From positions 1-64,000 of the forward strand of contig ONDF01000010.1 of assembly GCA_900316525.1 (NCBI GenBank): 64,000 nucleotides of DNA, in the 5' to 3' direction. The notes beneath the pieces were generated by a model. That model saw only the letters and a program-made list of their open reading frames with translations. It was not told where the DNA came from and ran no database searches. This DNA is from an uncultured Bacteroidales bacterium. GTDB lineage: Bacteria; Bacteroidota; Bacteroidia; Bacteroidales; UBA932. Made by a program: the position numbers and the translations under genes. Position 1 is the stretch's first letter. The number at the start of each line of letters is the position of its first letter. This document shows, one piece after another, positions 58,960 to 64,000 of this stretch.

Positions 58960-60198
58960 ATGAGACATCTCGCCATCACGCTCGCGCTGCTCGCGGGGGC
59001 CCTGCTCCCCGCCGGCGCCTACACCGACCACCGCGGCCACAATGTGGACTCGCTGGAGCGGGTCGTCGCCCGCTGGACCCCCGATGCCATCGACAACGCC
59101 ACGGAGGAGGAACTCATCGACCTGAACCGGGCTTACCGCGACCTGATGCTGGGGTATGAGGTCATCAACGGGGAAAAGGCGGTGTTCTACGCCCGGAAGG
59201 CGATCGCGATCAGCCGCCGGAAGGGATGGACCGAGGCCACGGGCGACGCCGCCCGGCACATCGGCCAGTATTTCTATGCCCGGGAGCAGTTCGACAGCGC
59301 GATGGTGTGGTTCCAGGAGTCCCTCGCCTGCGTGGAAAAGATGGCCGCCGGAGCCACCTCCCCGAGCCATCCGGAAGGATACGCGGAGATCGACATCGAC
59401 GACAGCCGCTCCTCGCTGTACGGGGCCATCGGCAACCTGTACAACGTGATGGGCGACATCCCGACGGCGATGGATTACTATGGGAAGGCGGGCGAAATCT
59501 TCGACAAGCACGGCTGGAACGAGAGCAATTCCGTCCTGTACTACAACATCGGCGAGACCTGGGTCGATGAAAAGGACTATGCCCAGGCGCTCCCGGCCTA
59601 CGAAAAGTCCCTGAACTATGCCCGGACCGCGGGCGACTCCCTGCTGGTGGCCAACGCCCTGAAGGGCCTCGGCGGCCTGTATCTGGACACGGGCAAGACC
59701 TGGAAGGCGCTCCGCTGCCTGCAGGAGGCGGACAAGTATTATTCCCTGCACGACGACCAGGAATTCCGCTTCCGGATGGAGAACCTGGATTTCATGAGCC
59801 AGGTGCTCCAGGCGCAGAAGAAGGCCCTGGCGTGGTGGCTGGCGGCCCTGGCGCTGGTGATCATCCTGCTGGTCGGCCTGACGCTGGTCCTGCGGCGGCT
59901 GCGCCGCCTCCGCCGGGAGCAGGCCGAAGCGGCGGAAGTCATCGACGAGACCCTGGAGGAACTGCGGCCCGCCCCGGCGGAAACGGCCTCCGAAAAAGCC
60001 GCCGCCCCGAATCTTTCCGACCGCGAACGGCAGATCCTCGCCCTCGTCGCCGAGGGAAAGACGAATCCGCAGATCGCCGAGGCCCTCTTCCTGAGCCCCG
60101 AAACCATCAAATGGTACCGGAAAAAACTGCTGGTGAAATTCGACGTCCCCACCTCCGCGGCCCTTGTCTCCAAGGCGAAGGACCTGGGGCTGGTGTAA
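58960..60198 (+). CDS. Transmembrane TPR regulator with C-terminal LuxR-type HTH
   Basis: 412 aa. Signal peptide or first helix (MRHLAITLALLAGALLPAGA), TPR repeats at about 45-300 (GDAARHIGQYFYAREQFDSA, AIGNLYNVMGDIPTAMDYYG, VDEKDYAQALPAYEKSLNYA), one membrane helix at about 290-315 (WWLAALALVIILLVGLTLVL), a basic stop-transfer RRLRRLRRE, and a LuxR/GerE domain at the C terminus (LSDRERQILALVAEGKTNPQ, IAEALFLSPETIKWYRKKLL). Topology gives a periplasmic TPR sensor and a cytoplasmic DNA-binding domain, a one-component regulator. I start it at ATG 58960 because the -7 element lies just upstream. Confidence 0.9.
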   Translation: MRHLAITLALLAGALLPAGAYTDHRGHNVDSLERVVARWTPDAIDNATEEELIDLNRAYRDLMLGYEVINGEKAVFYARKAIAISRRKGWTEATGDAARHIGQYFYAREQFDSAMVWFQESLACVEKMAAGATSPSHPEGYAEIDIDDSRSSLYGAIGNLYNVMGDIPTAMDYYGKAGEIFDKHGWNESNSVLYYNIGETWVDEKDYAQALPAYEKSLNYARTAGDSLLVANALKGLGGLYLDTGKTWKALRCLQEADKYYSLHDDQEFRFRMENLDFMSQVLQAQKKALAWWLAALALVIILLVGLTLVLRRLRRLRREQAEAAEVIDETLEELRPAPAETASEKAAAPNLSDRERQILALVAEGKTNPQIAEALFLSPETIKWYRKKLLVKFDVPTSAALVSKAKDLGLV

Positions 60199-60201
60199 GG
60201 C

Positions 60202-62130
60202 CTAGAACTGGAAATAGATGAAGCTCTGGAGGTCGGCGGTGATGAACTGGTAGACGAAGATGACGACCACGAACACCGCCAGGACCATCAGGAACAACGG
60301 GAGCGACGCGAACCGGATGCGGTAGCGGCGCTTCATCGTTTCCGGGATCCAGTGGATGAGCATGCCGGCGGCGAAGACGATGAGGACGTACCGGTGCTGC
60401 CAGGCGACGCGCGGCACGATGGACAGGTCCCAGGCCGATCCGATCTGCGTCACCATATTCTTCGCGGTATTCCACGCCTCCTCGTTCGCCAGGGCGGGAT
60501 CCAGGTTGGACCCGCTGCGGAAGAACAGTCGGGTGAAGGTGATGAAGACGAAGGTCTGGAACACGGCCCAGGCGTTGGAGATCCATTTCACGGCGGGAGA
60601 TTCCTTCGCTTCGCTCGGAATGACAGAAGAGGCATCAATGACAGCCTTCTTGTCATTCCGAACCCCGGAGGGGTGAAGGAATCCATATACCAGCCTTACC
60701 AGCGTGCCGATCGCCAAAACGAGCGTCCAGACGAAGAACAGGTTCCAGACGGGGGCGGAGGCCCACTTGGAGAGCCCGAACATCAGCGCGCAGAGGGCGC
60801 AGATGAAGGCCGCCTGCACGGGGCGGGACCATTTCGTCCAGATCTTGTAGACGATCTGGCCGATGCCGTTCAGGCCGCCCCAGATCATGAAATTCCAGCT
60901 CGCGCCGTGCCAGAGGCCGCCGAGGAGCATCGTGTCCATGGAGTTCACGTGGGTGCGGAGCATCTTCCGGCTGTCCGGCTTCAGCCAGCCGTACAGCACC
61001 ACCGACACCGTCACGAGCGCCACCGCGAAAGCCACCCACCACGACCCGGACAGGAACGAGCCGATGACCGCGACGGCGAAAATGATGATGTACGAGCCCC
61101 AGGTGGCGTTGCGGTTGCCGCCGAGAGGGATGTACAGGTAGTCCCGGAGCCAGCGCGACAGGGTCATGTGCCAGCGGCGCCAGAACTGCTGCGCGTTCTC
61201 CGCCTTGTAGGGCGAATTGAAGTTCTGGGGCAGGTAGAAGCCCATCAGCATCGCGACGCCGGTGGCGATGTCCGTGTAGCCGGAGAAATCGGCATACACC
61301 TGCAGGGAGTAGCAGAACAGGGCGGCGAGGTTCTCGAAGCCCGTGTACAGCAGCGGGTTCCCGAACACCCGGTCGCTCAGGTTCACCGCGAGGTAATCGG
61401 CCAGGACGAGCTTCTTGACGAGTCCGTTCAGGATCCAGAACACCGCGATGCCGAACCAGCGGCGGCTCAGGTTGTAGGGCTTGTACAACTGCGGGAAGAA
61501 CTCCGGCGCGCGGACGATCGGCCCCGCCACGAGCTGCGGGAAGAAGGTCAGGAAGAAGCCGAAATCCAGGAACTTGCGGAGCGGTTCGATTTTCCCCCGC
61601 TTCACGTCCACGATGTAACTGACGGCCTGGAAGGTGAAGAAGGAGATGCCCACAGGCAGGATGATGGCGTCCACGCGGAAGGCCGTCGTGCCCGTGATCC
61701 CGTTCATCAGCTCGCCCAGCACGTCATGCACCTGGATGGACAAGCCGAACAGGTCGTTCAGGAAGTCCGCAATGAAGTACGCGTACTTGAAATAGGCCAG
61801 GATGCCCAGGTCCACCACCACGGACAGGACCACCCATAAGGTCTGCCAGGCGGGCCGGGCGCGGCGCAGCGCGCGGGCCGCGAAGTAGTTGTACGTCACG
61901 ATAAAGAGCAGCAGCAATAGGAACACGCCGCTGGTCTTGTAGTAGAAGAAAAGGCTGACGAAGAAAAGGTACGCGTTCCGAAGGAGCGGCTTCGAGTGGA
62001 TCAGCGAGAAGCCCGCGAACACCAGCGCGAAGAACGCCCAGAAGTAGAACTGGGTGAACAGCAGCGGGTGCGCGCTGTCGAAGGAGAACAGCGCTCCGAG
62101 GAAATCCCGTATGATGTCCGCAAGGGTCAT
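60202..62130 (-). CDS. MBOAT family membrane-bound O-acyltransferase
   Basis: 642 aa with about 12 membrane helices. It belongs to the AlgI/DltB/PatA-like MBOAT group: FFPQLVAGPIVRAPEFFPQL, YADFSGYTDIATGVAMLMGF, FWRRWHMTLSRWLRDYLYIP LGGNR-type active-site stretch and the invariant His in LLGGLWHGASWNFMIWG. Such enzymes move acetyl groups across the membrane for O-acetylation of a surface glycan or peptidoglycan, usually with an SGNH partner, here two. At about residues 482-511 the sequence VYGFLHPSGVRNDKKAVIDA and SSVIPSEAKES is encoded by two palindromic repeat copies (60598-60684). ATGA overlap with the SGNH gene upstream. Confidence 0.93.
   Translation of the reverse strand: MTLADIIRDFLGALFSFDSAHPLLFTQFYFWAFFALVFAGFSLIHSKPLLRNAYLFFVSLFFYYKTSGVFLLLLLFIVTYNYFAARALRRARPAWQTLWVVLSVVVDLGILAYFKYAYFIADFLNDLFGLSIQVHDVLGELMNGITGTTAFRVDAIILPVGISFFTFQAVSYIVDVKRGKIEPLRKFLDFGFFLTFFPQLVAGPIVRAPEFFPQLYKPYNLSRRWFGIAVFWILNGLVKKLVLADYLAVNLSDRVFGNPLLYTGFENLAALFCYSLQVYADFSGYTDIATGVAMLMGFYLPQNFNSPYKAENAQQFWRRWHMTLSRWLRDYLYIPLGGNRNATWGSYIIIFAVAVIGSFLSGSWWVAFAVALVTVSVVLYGWLKPDSRKMLRTHVNSMDTMLLGGLWHGASWNFMIWGGLNGIGQIVYKIWTKWSRPVQAAFICALCALMFGLSKWASAPVWNLFFVWTLVLAIGTLVRLVYGFLHPSGVRNDKKAVIDASSVIPSEAKESPAVKWISNAWAVFQTFVFITFTRLFFRSGSNLDPALANEEAWNTAKNMVTQIGSAWDLSIVPRVAWQHRYVLIVFAAGMLIHWIPETMKRRYRIRFASLPLFLMVLAVFVVVIFVYQFITADLQSFIYFQF
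60598..60625. repeat. Palindromic repeat copy inside the MBOAT gene
   Basis: Same unit as in atpG (AGATTCCTTCGCTTCGCTCG plus GAATGACA); read in frame as VIPSEAKES. Confidence 0.85.
60651..60684. repeat. Second, inverted palindromic repeat copy inside the MBOAT gene
   Basis: TGTCATTCCG…GAAGGAATCC with core stem ACCCC-GGA-GGGGT. It lies 25 bases from the first copy in the opposite orientation and is also read in frame (GFLHPSGVRND). Confidence 0.8.
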
Positions 62131-63335
62131 CGGGCCTGGGTGGCGTACGCGTCCATCAGGGCGTTGAAAAGGAGGTTCCCGAGAATCGTGTAGCCTTCCG
62201 GCGTGAAGTGGATGTGGTCCGGACGGGCGTACCCGGCGGTCACCCACGCATCCATCGACCCGGATCCGCCCATGATGTCGAACAGGTCCCAGAAGGCGCC
62301 GTCACAGCCCGCGGCGATCTCTTCGAACGCGCGCTCGGCCCGGGCGCCGTGGGGATTCGACCGCCCGTTCTTCCAGCTGTCGTTGCAGGAGGTGAACAGG
62401 AAGGCGCAGTGCGGGTTCGCGTGCCGCACCAGCTGGACCAGCTTGCCGTAGTTGGAGATGAATCGGCGGGCGTCGAAATCCGCCCCCTGGAGGTCGTTGA
62501 TGCCGATGGAAAAGATCACGAGGTCCGGCTTCACGAGCTTGAGGTCCCGCGTGAAATCCTCGCACTTGAGGAACGAGGACGTCGCGGCGCCGTTGACCCC
62601 CACTTCGCTGACCGTCAATCCGTTGGCAGGATTGTCCAGGTACACGCCCTTGAGGGTGAACCGGCCCGGATAACCCCGGAAACCGATGCGGAAATAGTCG
62701 ATGTAGCGCGGCAGCTCGAAGTGCCAGCGCTCGTCTACCTGCCGCCCGCGGAGGGTGTCCCGTCCGGACAGGATGACCGGCTCGAGGTCGCCGTATCCCA
62801 GCACGTCGATGCTGCGGAACGTGAAGCGGAGGTCCCACATCTTGCGCTCCTCGGGAACGAGATCCAGGGCCACCGTCGCGGCAGTGTCGGCCGTCGTCAC
62901 GGTCATGCCGCTGACGCCCATCACCGTCTCCGGGTTCAGGCAGCGGCTGGAGGTCCAGGTGCCCGTATAGGAGGACTGGTAGCCCATCGGGGTGTTCGTA
63001 CCCGCCGCGGCGTAGGGGAACACGAGGCCGCGGCCGCCGTCCATGCCGTACCGCAGGGCCATCAGGTTCTTGCGGAGGGTGTTCGTCCAGGTGCCGCCCT
63101 GGACGTGGGACCCACCGATGTGCAGGATGCGGACGTCCCCGCGTCCGGTGAGGACGAGGGTGTCCAGCTTCCGCAGGAAGGCGTCGAAATCGGCCGAGGA
63201 GCCGCCCGGGAACTGGAGGACGTTCCGTTCAATGCGGGCGTACCGCATCGGCGGAATCCGGCGGCGGTAGGGGTTCTGGGCGCCGGCGGGAAGGAGGGTG
63301 GCGGCGAGGACCGCGAGAAGGATCAATCGTTTCAT
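62127..63335 (-). CDS. SGNH/GDSL hydrolase family protein (O-acetylation partner)
   Basis: 402 aa with a signal peptide (MKRLILLAVLAATLLPAGAQ). SGNH blocks: catalytic Ser in ILHIGGSHVQGG, Gly/Asn in IFSIGINDLQGAD, and the Asp-x-x-His pair in RPDHIHFTPEGYTILG. A beta-rich region between blocks (about residues 120-240) looks like a carbohydrate-binding insert. Overlaps the MBOAT gene and the preceding SGNH gene by four bases each, so all three are coupled. By analogy with PatA/PatB and AlgI/AlgJ/AlgX it would pass acetyl groups to, or remove them from, a periplasmic or surface polymer. Confidence 0.88.
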   Translation of the reverse strand: MKRLILLAVLAATLLPAGAQNPYRRRIPPMRYARIERNVLQFPGGSSADFDAFLRKLDTLVLTGRGDVRILHIGGSHVQGGTWTNTLRKNLMALRYGMDGGRGLVFPYAAAGTNTPMGYQSSYTGTWTSSRCLNPETVMGVSGMTVTTADTAATVALDLVPEERKMWDLRFTFRSIDVLGYGDLEPVILSGRDTLRGRQVDERWHFELPRYIDYFRIGFRGYPGRFTLKGVYLDNPANGLTVSEVGVNGAATSSFLKCEDFTRDLKLVKPDLVIFSIGINDLQGADFDARRFISNYGKLVQLVRHANPHCAFLFTSCNDSWKNGRSNPHGARAERAFEEIAAGCDGAFWDLFDIMGGSGSMDAWVTAGYARPDHIHFTPEGYTILGNLLFNALMDAYATQAR

Positions 63336-64000
63336 CTGCCCATTCGTTGCTGGACCGCGGCGGCCGGGAGGGTCTTCCGCAGGTCGTAGAAGTCATAATA
63401 CGTAAGGAAGGACCGGGAGAGCGTCTCGCCCACGACCTTGGCGCCGGCCGGGGTGAAATGGACATAATCCGGTCCGGCGTAGGCCGGGCTGTGCCGGACC
63501 CACTGGGCCATCGAGTTCTGCCCGCCCATCATCCGGTACAGGTCCCAGTAGGCGGCGCCGCTTGCAAGCGACACGGCCTTCAGGGAATCCACCAGCTCGG
63601 GCAGCCGGCGGTAGGAGACGATGCGGCCGTCCTCGGTGGAGGCCGCCATGTCGGACGGGCCGATGAACAGGATCTTCGCGTCCGGGGCGGCGTCCCGGTA
63701 GTAGGCGATCTGCTCCCGGACCTTGTCCATGTAGCCGGAGATGGCCTTGGAGGAGCCGGCCGCCGGGACGAAGTTCCCGCCGAACTGCAGGATCACCAGC
63801 CGGGTGCCGTCCAGTTCGAAAGCCGCCTTCATCAGGTCCTTGTCGATGCGGGTGAGGATATGCCCCGTGCTGCCGCGCATCGGGATGTTGTCCACGGCGA
63901 CGCCGGCGGTTCCGTCGGTGGATACGCCGTAGATTTCCGCGCTGCCTGAGAGCTTGAGCGTCGCCTTCTCGACGGGCCGGGAGAAGGTCCAGGTGACCCA
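63332..64000 (-). CDS. SGNH/GDSL hydrolase family protein, 5' end outside window
   Basis: The open frame runs to the window edge (first visible residues WVTWTFSRPVEKATLKLSGS), so the signal peptide and first SGNH block are missing. Visible: AVDNIPMRGSTGHILTRID, VILQFGGNFVP (Gly/Asn block), ILFIGPSDMA and PDYVHFTPAGAKVVGETL (Asp/His block). The end is paralogous to the next gene (WDL..MMGG..SM..WV…A.PD..HFTP.G). Its stop overlaps the next start as ATGA. Two consecutive SGNH proteins before an MBOAT suggest a transfer relay or donor/acceptor division of labour. Confidence 0.85.
   Translation of the reverse strand, partial: WVTWTFSRPVEKATLKLSGSAEIYGVSTDGTAGVAVDNIPMRGSTGHILTRIDKDLMKAAFELDGTRLVILQFGGNFVPAAGSSKAISGYMDKVREQIAYYRDAAPDAKILFIGPSDMAASTEDGRIVSYRRLPELVDSLKAVSLASGAAYWDLYRMMGGQNSMAQWVRHSPAYAGPDYVHFTPAGAKVVGETLSRSFLTYYDFYDLRKTLPAAAVQQRMGR

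Overview
This window reads as a stretch of chromosome from a GC-rich member of the Bacteroidales (Bacteroidota). The evidence is two SusC/SusD pairs, an ECF sigma/FecR-type anti-sigma pair beside one of them, BACON and fimbrillin-like lipoproteins, an ATP synthase operon in the order atpD-C-B-E-F-H-A-G, and many promoters with the Bacteroidota -7 element TAnnTTTG. I cannot place it to genus from sequence alone. Genes are tightly packed. I saw no rRNA, tRNA, CRISPR array, transposase or prophage.

Layout. (1) 1-6004: the 3' part of pyrH, broken by an exact 61-bp tandem duplication; aminopeptidase P; then a + strand run with a coiled-coil membrane protein, hemW and small envelope proteins. (2) 6017-12667: the complete F-type ATP synthase operon (-), followed by a secreted esterase and galE (-). 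(3) 14668-22702: dacB; a LytS/LytTR two-component pair (-); and, divergent from it, a five-gene + strand cassette (DUF4353 lipoprotein, small secreted protein, VTC-like polyphosphate polymerase domain, DUF4956, DUF2490). The region between the pair and the cassette holds a 14-bp direct repeat spaced 21 bp, which looks like a LytTR operator. (4) 23267-28172: an isolated, less GC-rich SusC/SusD pair, then a cytoplasmic ComEC-like metallo-beta-lactamase-fold protein and a radical SAM protein. (5) 30688-47413: a roughly 16.7-kb polysaccharide-utilisation-type operon (-): ECF sigma, FecR, SusC, SusD, three surface lipoproteins sharing one GLUG-like module (one fused to a phosphodiester glycosidase domain), an endonuclease/exonuclease/phosphatase-fold lipoprotein, a glycerophosphodiesterase lipoprotein and a decayed glpT. 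(6) 47490-55664: housekeeping genes (-): an N-terminally anchored peptide deformylase, radA, a metallophosphoesterase, rsmE, tsaC, a rhomboid protease, mutL. (7) 55725-64000: ispF, a Spy/CpxP-like protein, a repeat-rich intergenic region, an OmpA protein, a 67-aa LuxR-type protein divergent from a transmembrane TPR-LuxR regulator, and an MBOAT/SGNH O-acyltransferase operon that runs off the window.

The best candidate for an undescribed system is region 5. Its catalytic content is entirely phosphodiester/phosphomonoester chemistry, with no recognisable glycoside hydrolase of the usual GH families, which suggests uptake of a phosphodiester-linked glycan or glycerophospho-compound. The second is the LytTR-linked VTC/DUF4956/DUF4353 cassette. 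A third theme is a palindromic repeat family (outer arms GATTCCTTC...GGAATGACA, variable self-complementary core) that is inserted in frame inside atpG, rsmE and the MBOAT gene and also lies at ATP synthase gene junctions, where one copy supplies the atpC start codon.
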